Shown: positions 31,726 through 44,200 of the stretch, piece by piece
Numbering within the stretch: position 1 is the stretch's first letter
How the letters are laid out: each line of letters opens with the position of its first letter
From: Dendrophyllia cribrosa
Lineage: Eukaryota > Cnidaria > Anthozoa > Scleractinia > Dendrophylliidae
Assembly (NCBI GenBank): GCA_024195265.1
Contig: JAJLRJ010000010.1
Coordinates: forward strand, 31,599,364-31,663,363
DNA length: 64,000 nucleotides
Reading direction: 5' to 3'
Notes under the pieces: model-generated
The model's database searches: none
Told to the model about the DNA's origin: nothing
Seen by the model: only the letters and a program-made list of their open reading frames with translations
Position numbers and translations under genes: made by a program

Positions 31726-34700
31726 ATGAATCCTTTAACGTAAGTTATATTTTATTCTTTTGTTATTGTTTGCGTTGCAGAAATCCGAAAAATTGTTATC
31801 TGTATCGTGATTCACTTTCTTTAGTTCATCAATGTGATTGACTTTATTATGATTACTGACTAGCACAGTTTTAATTTAAAAGCTCACTTTATCACGCTTT
31901 ACAATCTCTTTACAGTTCATTTTTACATGACTCTAGTCAATCTAGTGACTTTGGTATTGACTTATATTTATTACATCCTGTTTAATGTTTATATGCATCA
32001 GTAATCTTTGTTTCAGCTTAAATGTTTGTTTGACATTTACAGAAACGTCAAAAACATTCAGAAAATGAATGAGCGGATGTTAGAGATGGGGGTAGAGGAC
32101 AGTCATGGATGGCACAAGCAGTACAAAGATAGTGCTTATATTTTTATAGGTAATGTTGTATCCTGTATCCTATTTGTGAGACATACATGTACTGTCATAA
32201 AAGTACCTCCAAGATGAAACAGCCCTGACATAGCACCCCACAAACTTAAGACATGACTTGCCATAACTTGAGACATATGCGCCCTTGCCAGTGTTGTACT
32301 GATGTCTTTAGATAGGGGGCATTGTGCTTCAAGTCTCGTGTATACCTGCCAACTTTTTGCGAGTGATAGGCGTGAGAATTTTTTCGTGGGAGTGCCAGGA
32401 TTTCCGAAGGTGACCCGACCAAATCCAAAGAGAAGCCGATCTATTCCGAAGATGTTCCGAAGAATTCGGAAGTTTCCATGGACCTCAGACCTTTGTAATA
32501 ATTATTGTAATATTCAGAATGATAAAAACCTACAAAAAAAGTGCCATATTTTCATGAACGTAACTATATGTTTAATTGGATCATGCGATCAGTTAAGGCT
32601 GATAGCTCAAATCTGTAAGTCAGGCGTGAGAAATTGATCCATAGGCGTGAGATCAGAGATTTGGACTCCCAGGCGTGAGACTTGGCAGGTCTACTCATGT
32701 CATGTTTGCCCCAAGTAAGTCATACTGACTTTGGGGTGTTTTGGCAGACCTATAATCATAATCAAAACCAGTCATTTAGCCCTCCCCTCCCTTCCTACCC
32801 CTCCCCCCCCCCCCCTCCCCAGAAAAAAAATCTGTGCTGCAGGAAAGGAAACTGGGGCCTATTTATACAGTCGAACCTCCTGTAAGGGGACACCCTCGGG
32901 AAGCAGAAAGAGTCCGTAACTGGGGCTGACCGCTTAGGGGAATGATCCTCGATGAGGAGAATTCAAACAGGGTTTTGTTAAGGCGGCCATAAGTAGAACT
33001 GTCCACTACCGAGGGCTGTCATTAATAGCTGGCAGCTGGTGATTATGGCCGGCAACTGCGTTAAAGATGATCGGCAACTCAAAGTTGAAAATGACTAACT
33101 GACAACAATAAATGGTTTACTTGAGTTTATGACCACCTACATGGATTTTCCATGTGTATCTAGCAACCTCAAAGCTTATGACAGCCCTGACAATCATTTC
33201 ATTTTGCAATTTATTGATTCATTGTTTATTTTTAAATACTATTATTTCTTTAACATGATCAAGTTTCACCTTTGTTTTAGGTGGACTACCTTATGACCTA
33301 ACAGAGGGTGATATCTTGTGTGTGTTTTCTCAGTAAGTTTTGCATGTTACGATCTTTCTTTATGCTCTTGTTAGTGTCTCATGTGGAATTTCCATAGCCT
33401 GTTCAAGCTGTTCAGAAAGTGGGCAGTGAGGCAAAGGATAAACTGCGAGCGGAGATAAAAGCAAAGAAAACCTATCCCCATCCTTCAGTACTCACAATAT
33501 TTTTACTTTGTGCGCCGCCTTATTCCTTTGCTCACCACTATCTGAATGCATGGAACAGGCTTGAATTTCCCCCCAGGTGGTGGTGGGGGGGGGGGGGGAT
33601 ACTCCCTACAATGGGCTAAATGGGGATGCTCCACCTGAAAGGGGTACCTTTTTGAGGCCGGAGGTATATGAAAGGGTAGGGATTTCATGAGTTGAAGTAT
33701 ATGAAAGGGTAGGGATTTCTCGAAGTATAGGAAAGGGTAGGGAAAACACAAGTTGAAGTATACAGAAGGGTAGAGAAAACTGCCATCTAAATAGATGCAC
33801 ATAAAGGCTAAATCAAACAGACACACGTAAAGGCTAAATGAAAGGGGTACCACTTTTCAATAAAAGGTATGATTCCCCCCTGGGGAATTTCCAAGACTCA
33901 GTTTCTCAGTTTCCTTTAAAATGTAACAGCCTTCTGGCAAAAATTAGATCTATGTGAATGATTGATGCACATAATCTGCAGTTCGTATTCTAGGTAGCAT
34001 GCGTAGAAAATACCCCGATTTTGAAAAATCGCCCTTCATAAGTACACGTATTCTATATGGTCTCAATGGTTGTTAGCTTACAAAAATATTGTGAAGATGA
34101 ATCACTGGAGTCAGACTTTCTTGTGAGTCTGTGGACAAAATTCAGAAGTGTCACCATTCAAATGAAAGCTGTTGAGAATTATTTATTATTAGCATAGTAT
34201 TAAAATAAACCTTTTATACCAACAGGTATGGCGAGATTGTCAACATAAATCTTGTCCGAGAAAAGAAAACTGGAAAAACAAAAGGATTTTGCTTTTTGTG
34301 TTATGAAGACCAGCGTAGCACTGTTTTGGCTGTGGACAACTTTAATGGAATAAAGGTTGGTACATTCACCAAACTCTCCTGCCTTTAAATGAACAGTTAA
34401 TTTTGGTCAATTAAAATTGATAATTGGATTCGCTTCTGCTTTCATGCGTGCGTATTCTCGTACCCAAATTTAATGCAAAGCACAAATGAGAGACGAAAAC
34501 ACGAAGAATAAAAAGAAAAACGGAGGGCAATCCTTACCTTGTTGCCGTATCCGGCGTGAGTAAACAGCAACAAACAAAACCCAAATTTGTTACGCTTCTG
34601 CTTGCATCGACACACCAAATCCCAAGTATCGTGGGCTAAAAAAAATTTTGCAGTGCATGCATGCGTATTCTCGTTCCCAGATCTAGCGCAATGCACAAAA

Positions 34701-35699
34701 GTAGATGCGAAAACACGAAGAAAAAAAAAACGGAGGGCACGAGTAATTACTACAGATTCATATATTACTAAGCTTAAACCCCCTATGGTCTGACCTCTTG
34801 TAAGTGACCATCTTGGCTTTGTGTTTCGCGTGTTCGTTTACGGGAAGTTCAAATGTATCCTTTGTTTGTGTTTCAAGCTTGGTGGCAGAACTATCAGAGT
34901 GGATCACTGTTCTAACTACCGGCGGCCATTAAGTGACGAGAAGGATGAACATGGAAACAGAAAAGAGATTGTGGAAGTAGGATGTGCTCCAAAGACACCC
35001 CCACAGTCTGAAGAGGATGATGATATCCTAGAACTTCCAAAGAAAAGAAAGAAAGAGAAAAAGGAAAAGAAACAAAAGAAACACAAAGAAGGGAAAAATC
35101 GAAAGAAGTGGAAGACAACTAGCTCAAGTGAAGAAGACAATGGCGAGAACAAACAAAAGCTAGGTTTGTCAAAAAATGAATTATCAAAGATTCAACCAGG
35201 TAGAGTGCAAGCTATAGAAACAAACAGACGTGCGAGGAATGAACAAGACGTATCACGTGATCATGACAAGCGTGATTTTCATGTTAAAACTTCACGTGAA
35301 GGGGCAGGTGATCATGACGTTGAAAGAGATGACAAAAGAAAGAGAGACATGGAGTATTACTCCAAGGGAGATCATAGATACGATAGCCATGGACGTAATA
35401 ACAATCGTGAATATGAACTTCATGAACATGACCGCAAGGGTGACTTTTATCAAAGGGATATTGGTGGAGCTCGTGATCGTACAAACCGTGACAATAATTA
35501 TTATGATCGAAGCGTAGCAGATGATCACAGAGACCAGAGAGATAAGAGTGCTTATCGCACATCACGCAGTGATAGAGGCCAAGAGTTTGATGAGAGAAGG
35601 AACAGATTTGATAAACAAAGAGACTACAGAGCAGATGAAGACAGGGCTTATGAAAGAACCAATAGAAACAGTTATGCTGATCACAGAGATAGAAGATAA
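31726..35699 (+). CDS. RBMX2: RBMX2 (Ist3/Snu17-type) spliceosomal RRM protein, five exons
   Basis: Exons 31726-31739, 32043-32149, 33281-33332, 34226-34355 and 34878-35699 give 1,125 nt, 374 aa. Residues ~36-112 are one RRM with RNP2 YIFIGGLP (37-44) and RNP1 KGFCFLCYE (77-85), then [20 protein letters not shown] and [14 protein letters not shown], a near match to metazoan RBMX2. The start MNPLT is also the conserved N-terminus. RBMX2 is the counterpart of yeast Ist3/Snu17, a subunit of the RES complex of the activated spliceosome; that role is family knowledge. The tail is a Lys-rich block ([18 protein letters not shown]) and an Arg/Asp/Tyr-rich low-complexity region. The 14-nt first exon is supported by phase and a GTAAGT donor. 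The composite transposon ends 47 bp upstream of the ATG. Confidence 0.93.
33575..33885. repeat. AAAGGGTAGGGA repeat in RBMX2 intron 3
   Basis: Starts with a G-run and GATACTCCC, then repeats a ~33-bp unit containing GAAGTATATGAAAGGGTAGG, and ends with GGGGTACCACTTTTCAAT…CCCCTGGGG. It is related in style to 8700-9010. The minus strand is open through part of it but encodes only repeat-derived peptide. Confidence 0.6.
34440..34740. repeat. Duplicated block in RBMX2 intron 4
   Basis: GCGTATTCTCGTACCCAAAT…AGCACAAAT…CGAAAACACGAAGAA…AACGGAGGGCA at about 34449-34530 recurs at about 34663-34740 in direct orientation with small differences. Non-coding. Confidence 0.5.
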
Positions 35700-36309
35700 T
35701 GGCTTTTATATCTTATTTTTTATTCTTATATTTTATTATTTCCATTACTAACAGAACATTACTCACAGAACATAACAGAACAATACAGATTGTTTACCAT
35801 TTACACAGGTAATCCAGCTGGTTCACAGTTTGTGTAAATGGGACACAAAATCCTGCAAAATTGGTGTGAATCAAACATGAGCAAGCATCAGAATTTCCAA
35901 CAATAAAAAGTTGTTTGAGTTTCAGGTGTTTAATGTCCAATGAAACACTGTCAAGGTTTGATATTCCCCACTCCAGAAACTATGAAAAATACCATAATAC
36001 TCTTTAAAGTTCATTTTTGGGTGGTGCTTGATGTAAGCCTGATTTTTCCAATTTCTTTTGGTTTTTTTTGGCAATTTTTGTATACTGTGCACATTTGTAT
36101 ACGAACACACAATGCTACATACTAGCGTTCCTACATGTACTCTGAATTCCAATGTGCCATACTAACAAAGGTGACTTGAATAATTACAGACCGGTGAGGC
36201 TGAGCCTGCACATAAAAGATTTTTATGGTATTTTTCGGAGTGGCCTATTGTTTCTCAAACTGAGCATTAAAATAACAACAAAACAAAGTAAAAAAATTGC
36301 CGAAATTTA

Positions 36310-36490
36310 TAGTCATACAGAAAACTCACTAAAGACGGACACCCCTGGATGGTTCTGGCCGAATTTCACTAATGTTCATCTGTAACTAAACTTTCTATAA
36401 GGCGGACACCTCTTTAAGATGGACGCCTCTCTTAGGCAGACAGCTAAAGTTGGTCCCAAAGGTGTCCGGCTAGACAGACTTCACTGTACG
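36310..36490. repeat. Decayed pogo-like repeat
   Basis: Contains AAAGACGGACACCCC, ATAAGGCGGACACC, AAAGTTGGTCCCAAAGGTGT and ends ACTTCACTGTA, related to 17640-17840. Confidence 0.5.
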
Positions 36491-36821
36491 CAGTAAAGAA
36501 ACTGAAAATATTTTCTTTTTAGTAATCATTTATACCCTTAATTAACTTGTTAGTTAGTTATTTTAATTTATAATAATTGCATGTTTGTAAGTGCGTTGAG
36601 TCAGATTTTTAAATGTGCAGATAAGAACTTTATTATTATCAGTTATTATTAGTCTGCAGAACAGGTAATTTTGCTGGGAGTCGGTGCAAATCCATTGTCT
36701 CTCGAGACATGGTGGCAACTTTCTAAGATGGATAGCAATTAAGCTGGTCATAAAGGTGTCCAGCTGATACATAATTCAATGTAATACTCTGTCAAGATTA
36801 CTTTTTCATTGTTTATGCTAG

Positions 36822-36927
36822 GCTTGATTACTGCCGCGCTCATCCCCCCGAAGAAGAGTTCTTCTCAGGGAGGAACAAAGACCGGACTCGAGAGATCGGC
36901 GGAAATCGAGCCTATGTTCACGCTTGA
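36822..36927 (+). other. Orphan exon-like segment (35 codons plus stop region)
   Basis: Preceded by a plausible acceptor (TTTATGCTAG) and more GC-rich than its surroundings. In one frame it reads LDYCRAHPPEEEFFSGR then NKDRTREIGGNRAYVHA and a TGA. The charged, Arg-rich style would suit an alternative last exon of RBMX2, which ends about 1.1 kb upstream, but I find no donor that connects them. It could equally be a fragment of a retrocopy. Confidence 0.3.
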
Positions 36928-37930
36928 TGAAATGCTAATGAGTTTCAGCAGAAGCTTATCTGTTATGAGCTTCTGGATTGAGAAGCATGTTTCAGTATTT
37001 TGCATAATAACAAAGGGTAAACAAATGATTTAAACCACTAGATTTTTTTTCACTTTTTATTGTTACAAAATATTCATAATGATATACATAATTTTATAAG
37101 ATGTAGAAGCCTCTAATGAGTCAAAAACAGGATGTAATTCTTTTCTATAAGAATAATCTGTCAACTCAACAGTTCAACAAATAATAATAATAACACTATA
37201 CTCAACTCACTCTCCCCATCCCCACCCTCACCGTTTGAAAAAACTCCTGTCCACGAAAAGTAGAAGTAGATTTTTGTGTCGAGCAAGTAACTTTCCTCAC
37301 TCACTTGCCCAATAGTCAAGGATACGGACAAGCCACCTGTGAACTAAGCTATAAAAACTTGTCTGGGCAAGTTAAACTCAAAGGGCTAGCTTAAATTTTA
37401 GTTGTTTTTTTTAAGCCCTATGCCACCATGCTTCAGTTCTTTACTTTTCCATTCCCACATTCTCTCTGCACTTCCTTAAGGTAGATGCTTTTAAGGTGCA
37501 CCTCTCTCTTAGGTGAACACCTCTTCAACATGAACACAGAGCTGCTCCCTGCAATTCTTTAGTTGTTTCAAAGGGGCAATGTCACAAGGATTTTCATGAT
37601 CCTTGGTCAAAATTGTGCAAAATATTCAACTAAGTACCTCTGCTCATGCTCTAAGAATACTGAGAGAAAAATATCAAGTGATTTCTCAAAGAAAGAAACT
37701 GGTATCAGTTTTTTAGCACTTTTTCCAAACCACATGCAAAGAACTTGAAAAAAAATGGCCATTTTTTTTTAAAGTTGAAGTCCATTTCCATCCTGGCCAT
37801 CCGAAGTCAAAGACAGTTAATCATAGTTTTGTTTCAACAAAACTATACCATTATTTCTAGTTTTTATTTTCATTGATACAAATGTCTTTTGGCAAGGTTG
37901 TACTAAAAATAGGTAACATTGCTTGGCCTA

Positions 37931-38062
37931 CAGTCCCGTGGGACTCAAATGACAAAGGCCATGGCAGCCATGTTGGTGTTCCTAACAAAAGAAGTTAAAT
38001 AAAATTATTTTGTATGGGAACACCAATATGGCGGCTATGACGTCAAGTGAAAACGCTCTATA
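37931..38062. mobile_element. Copy of the GTGAAAACGCTCTAT MITE
   Basis: Shares ACTCAAATGACAAAGGCCAT, TGTTGGTGTTCCTAACAAAA and GTGAAAACGCTCTAT with 15441-15573; the left TIR is degraded. Confidence 0.6.
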
Positions 38063-38283
38063 AGACGAATGTGAAGCTGGAAGTTCATACCCCACACCCT
38101 TCCATTTTCACAAGTGTGTCCACTTTGGAGGGAGGTCATTAATAAAATGCCATGCTTAAATAAATTATATTAGAATTTATTTTTCTTGGGGAACACCTTG
38201 GATTCCCCGAGTTTTCCGTGACCTTTGATTATGAAGCTTGTAGGTGATCCCAGCAACTTGCATAACAGGTTGAAAACTTTTGT

Positions 38284-41200
38284 TTAATTTACTGCAATAT
38301 GTTTATGTATTCTAACAGTCCTAGTCTCTGAGTTGTTGGTCTTTGTGCCATATCCTCTGTCCATGCGGAGAGGAAGTGTGCTGGTAGCAAGGGAAGATAC
38401 CTCCCAGTATAGACTCCTTGATAAGAACAGTCTGTACAATAACAGGATTGATATGGACTGCGCAGTCAGCAAACCCCATGTTATAACCTGAAAGTATCAT
38501 AAAAGCAAACAAAAAAGAAATTTATTTCCAAGCTAAAAAGCGATGGCACCTTAAATTTTGTTTAAACAAGACTTTTCTCTTCAATCTATAACTAATTAAA
38601 GCTATATCAGTGCTCAAGAATAATTTATTTAAAAAAAAAAACATTGCTGGGGAAGCAGCGATGGCAAACTCGTCCCCAAAGTTTTCAACAGGTTCAAAAT
38701 TGAGGCATAGAGAAATTGTGAACTTGCAGCAAGGTGGTGCATGAACAGCAGCACGCAAATCGCACAAAATTATGAAAAGACAAGATTTGAAATTCAGAGT
38801 AGGGACATGCATATCCCCTAAAGGCCCGGAACCATGGTGAAACTTTTCTTGCAAAGTTGGGTGCAATAAGATTTTATGGGGTGCAATTTGTTGTGCGCAA
38901 CATCACAAAAGTAGAACTCTATTCTACTTCTTCACCATCTGTCTGGGCCTTAACAGGGCCTCACTATTGGCCAATAACAAGTGCAATGCATCAGTTAAAT
39001 TTAAAAGTGTTTCTATGCTGCTTACCTTAAATCTATAGTGGAAAGGTAGTACTAATGATACAACTGTTAAAGCAGGATATGCTAAAAGCCAAGTTAAACA
39101 AAACTGAAAAAAAAAAACTCAGTTAACACAATGTAATTTTAAAAAAGTCTTTCATACTTCCTTTTAACAAGTTTCAGTGAATCATTGTCTGTATGCGAAT
39201 TCATATAATCACACATCCTGCAGGTAGCAACAGCTTACAGGGCCGGAAGTAAGGTTAAAAAAAAACATGTCTTCCAGAAAATATCTACTTAACCCACCCC
39301 ACCCCACCCCACCCCTCAGGACATTCCAGTTAATTACTTTTGGCATAGCTGACAAGTCAAGGATAGCCCTCCACATTAACTTTTTTTGGGGTTAATACAA
39401 AAAAAGTGCATGCAAATTTTTGCACACATATTTTTTTGTTCACTGGCAAAAATGCCTGATTGATTGACACCCAACCACGTGATATGGCTTTTGAATTCAA
39501 GATGGCAGCATAATATATTCATGTGTCGACTTAAGAAGAAGAATGAAGAATTCAATACAGCATATGAGTTTTAAAGGTAATGTAAGGTGTTTGTAGATGG
39601 ATAGGACAGTTTGATATTGTGTTTGCTGTCTATTGCTTTGGGATAAAGCACACACAAGCACCCCTGGTGCTTAATTTTAAAGGGAGTCTCCCCTATACTA
39701 AGACAAACAAGTAAATAATTTTAACCCAAGACTCACCTTTGCAAATTTATTATAAAACTCCCTACGCAGCGTGCTTCTTTCTTCCATAATTTTCCTACTT
39801 ATATTGAAGCCAAAGGCTCCAGCTACGACAATTTTTACAAGAACAAGAAGAAGAGACATGTCCCAAAATGAGAATATGACCTGTAAAAGAAAGTACAAGA
39901 TTTCAGCATTTTCAGTTGGACTACAGAAAGAGCCCAGGTTCAAGAATATACATCTGAAAGGATACATAAAAATTTGATGTAAAAAAGAGTTGATAATGTA
40001 AACAATTGGCCACCATTAATATTGAATATCTTTACAGGGCCAAATTACTTTATCAACTCACTTCAAACCAACTTTTCATGCCTCATGTCCCCACTGACAC
40101 AGCACCACTTTCTTTAGAAACTGAAACCCTTTTATCCTTTTTTTGAAGGAGAGCTGAGGGGTCCACTTACATGTAATTAAGTCAACCAGCTTAAATTAAG
40201 GAGCTCTGTCATGATGATTTTGAGGTTTTTTGGGTCAAACTGCCCCAAATAAGAACTAAGTACAGGCTTTGTCGTACACGAAATGCTTATAGAACACTAA
40301 GAGGAAGATATCAAGTGAATTTTAGAAGAGAAAATAATAATGGCCGATAATGAAAATAATAATGGCCGATAATGGCGCCTGCCTCGCCCCCAGTTTCGCG
40401 TGGCCATTATCCGTTCGCTAATGTATTTTCGTTTCTCACACGACGGACTAAGCTGGGAAAGAGAGACTGCTCGTAGTCTAAGTGAATCCACATCTTTTGA
40501 GCACAACATCAATAGGATGTTGTACTTATCTTTATTAACCGTTAACTCCCAAGAGTGCCAAAAATCAAAATCAATAAAAAAACATTTAAAAAAATAATAT
40601 AAATAGCACCATGCAACCATGCCACAGAGGTTACATTTCAATGGTCACCATAGGATTTCATCGCCAGACTCAAACATTAGAACTACTTTAAAGGTTTTAA
40701 GCTATCAAGTTAAGTTTATTTGAAAATGATGTTAGGGCTGGGCTTGTGGTTACTTCCTTGGGTAGGGAGTTCCATTCCGGGATAATACTCAAAAACACAC
40801 CTCGAAAACTGAAATAGCAATCACACCAACACTGATCTGCTTCATTTGTTTTGGATCCAGAGTTGAGAATGATGAGCTAAGAGTCCATCCAGTGGATAAT
40901 TTTGCCATCATCAACAGCATCTGATATTCTGCAAGGCCTTCTGCCACTGTGCAGTAAAATAATAAAGAAAATTAATCAGCATCCTACTCAAAGTGAGTGG
41001 AGGCGCGGTGGTTTAGTGGTTAGTGAGGAGACTTCAGAAAGTCAGTGAATCGAGGCCTGGTCTCGGCTGTCATTTTGTTTCCTTAGACAAAAACCTTTAC
41101 TTCAAATTATTCTTTTTCTTAAATAAGTAATCCTAATTAAGCTGATGCAAATATCTAGGATGGATGGCTGTAGGCAGTGTCTTGTAGCTACTCCACATTG

Positions 41201-44200
41201 TCTCTCTCCACCAAGGTGTCAATACATGTAAATTGGTACTGGTAACGAAATGCTGGGGTAACCCTGTGATGGACTAGGATCCAGTCCAGTCAAAATGTTT
41301 TTTAATAGTAGGCAAGATGGCTGGAGTTGTAGGCAGCAGAGGCCACAAGCTTGTTTGGATGCCATCTTGTTTGTAACTGCAAGAGCATTCACCGCTGATC
41401 ATTCACATGGCTTGTTTTCCCATATACATGTAATGTTCAAGGTGTTCCAAGGCCCCAGCAAGCTTTTAGCCAGCAGGGTCAGGATGCCCACTTTTTGAAG
41501 AAATTCATGAAAATTGCACCTAATCCTTTAAAAATTTATGATGGGAAATATCTTCAGGATGCCCACTTTTCAATTTTTTTCTCTTTCGGATTTTAATATT
41601 TTTCAATTCTGTTTTCAGCAGTGCATTTCAACAGCCAATTGGCACAATCGTGTGGTAGGGAACTTGAGTTGCATTAATGTATGAAAAGTTATGGGAAAAT
41701 TTGGTTAAAAAATATAAATCAATGTTTTTCTCGGTAAATTTTGCTTACAATAATGCAACTCAAGTTCCCTACCACATGATTGTGCCAATTGGCTGTTGAA
41801 ACGCATTACTAAAAACGGAATCGAAAAATGTTAAAATCCGAATGAGAAAAATGCGTTTTTGTGATTTACTTATTTGGTAATTCCCTATGATTGACAGCTG
41901 TCAAACTCCATCAACTGTTGACTCGACAGATCAAAATTATATTAAAAGAATGTTTTCAATCCTCAAAATCAGTTGCTTTTCGTTTGAATTTGCTAGCACA
42001 ACTCAGTTCTGGTACAGAAACACTTGAAAAACTATATTTTGAATGTCCCGCCAAAGGGTCATGTGACCTAATTCAACCAATCAAAAGTGGTCAAAAGGCC
42101 AAATTTTGAATGTCCATATCTTCTTAACGATTTAAGATATTGACCTGAAATTTTGGATTTTGAAATAAGACATCAGGATGCTTACTGAGACATTTTTGGG
42201 AGGTATTCAGAGACGACAAATATACCCTGGGCAAGTACCTTAAACGAAGTGCAAACCAGCCAAAAAAATACAGGACAATGTTAACCACATCAAAACAAGC
42301 CTCTACGCGTAAAATCTGCAATTTTTGAACAATTTTAGTATTTTGTCCATAATTTATTTGGCAGTTATGCCCTTATTCTACCAGGCCCTTCAATCTGAAT
42401 TTGATTAGAAATTGTAGAATTTTGGGACATCAGAAATTTTAACAGGCAAGTTTATTTTTGACAAGTTTGGTCTAAAGTTAAATGAGATGGACATTGTCAG
42501 TATCCTTATGGGACTGAAAGAGTTAACAACATGCAATACATTTCATCTTTACCTGTTGACAGCTTGCTTAGAAAGGGGTAACCTTCACCGTTCTTAGAAT
42601 ATCTGTGTCAAAAATTTAAGAAAACACCTAAGTTTGTATGTGAAGGAAGTGGTTATTTTATAAGTAAATAGTGATAGCTCTGATGCAGTCCAATAATTCT
42701 CCAAAAGTAGGAGACATGAAATAGATGATGATGATGATGATGCTGATGATGACAATGAGGATTTATTTAGGATTTCATCCACAGACTCAAAAGTTAGAGA
42801 TCTCTTGAAATTAAAAGCATAATAAACAGCACCACTGAAAAGTACTGCTCAGTAGCTTTCTTTTCAATGGTCACACACTAGAAAATTAAAACCACATTTA
42901 TAAGACACAAGAATTGACTATGACAGTAAAAATGTTAAGGGTTATGTTATTACATGATTGTACATCTTTACCTGTAAATATTAATTAGAGTAAAAAAATG
43001 CCCAGTAGCCTGGTAAATTATAGCAATTGACAGCATTTTTATCACCTGAAATTGTAGAGAAAAGAACACTTCACTAATGGTGTTAATAGCACTGCCCCAT
43101 GGGTAAGGAAAGTATACCATGATTACATATCACAAGCTCACTGTTAACAGCCGATCAAGCGATTGATCAAGTGAAATTTTTTACCACTGCTATAACTATT
43201 CAATGCTTCCCATATTCATGAGTTAAAAGGGGAGAAGATGAGAAGAGGAAGGACAAGAGAGGGTGGAAAGGAAAATTCCCAAGATGGTGGGGAGCAGGAG
43301 GAAAATAACTTCATCTGTACCATACATAATACTTCGCAACAGAAAAAATGTGCAGTAGAAAACCACCAAGGAAAGGACAGAAGGAAGGACAGAAGGAGAG
43401 ACTTAAGGGTACAAGAAGCAAGCAGTTAAGAACCCTGCTGTCCCCTCCCCTGTCCACCTCCCACCTCCACTCCCACCCCCACATAAAAAAAAACACAAAG
43501 TTGTGCCTTTACTTGAAATAGGAACTGTACATTGCTGAGTTATATTTTAACCACATATGAATGTTTAAAAAAAATGAGATATGCTTTATGGAGTTATAAT
43601 CATAAACATGCGCATTCCCTTGAACATTTTATAATGTCTTTCAAAGCATGACCAACTTCTATTTTCTCAAACATACAGCATCAATTTATTGTAGACAAAT
43701 AACAAGTCACTAGAATAACTTTATAGATGGTTTTCACTCATGTGACCTTCAGTCCTGTGGGACTCAAATGACAAAGGCCATGGCGGTCATGTTGGTGTAC
43801 ATAACAAAAGAAGTTCATTAAAATTCTTTTGTAGTTGTACACCAATATGGCCGCCGTGACGTAACGTGAAAACCATCTATATGAGAATTATTCCAATAAT
43901 TATTTTTTTTATAATGGACTTTCAAAGAAATACATGTTATATGTTGCTTGCAACAGTGTGAGAAGGTTGATCATACCAGATGCATTGGTCCTCCCTTCTG
44001 GATTGTTTGCCATAGACGCTGGCCATAAGCTATTGCTCCAGCAAAGTAAAGAAATGCAAGAACCTCGTAAAATGACACCAAACCTGATAGAAAAATCAAA
44101 ATTTATAATTCACTAATAATAATAATAATAATAATATTTTTGCAGGAAGCTCTCGTCACATGACGTGGTTTTCAGAGAGGTCCTGACAAATAAATAAATA

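Larger units (their letters stand above)
35700..38283. other. Convergent spacer between RBMX2 and GPR180
   Basis: 3' ends of both genes meet here. Contents seen: pogo-like decayed repeats at 36310-36490 and 36700-36785, an exon-like segment at 36822-36927 and a MITE at 37931-38062. I see no other gene. Confidence 0.4.

Noticed and set aside
33503..33853. 116-codon minus-strand ORF
   Set aside because: Entirely made of the AAAGGGTAGGGA repeat, in an RBMX2 intron.
35230..35565. Overlapping ORFs on both strands in the RBMX2 last exon
   Set aside because: Shadows of the Arg/Asp/His-rich low-complexity tail of RBMX2.
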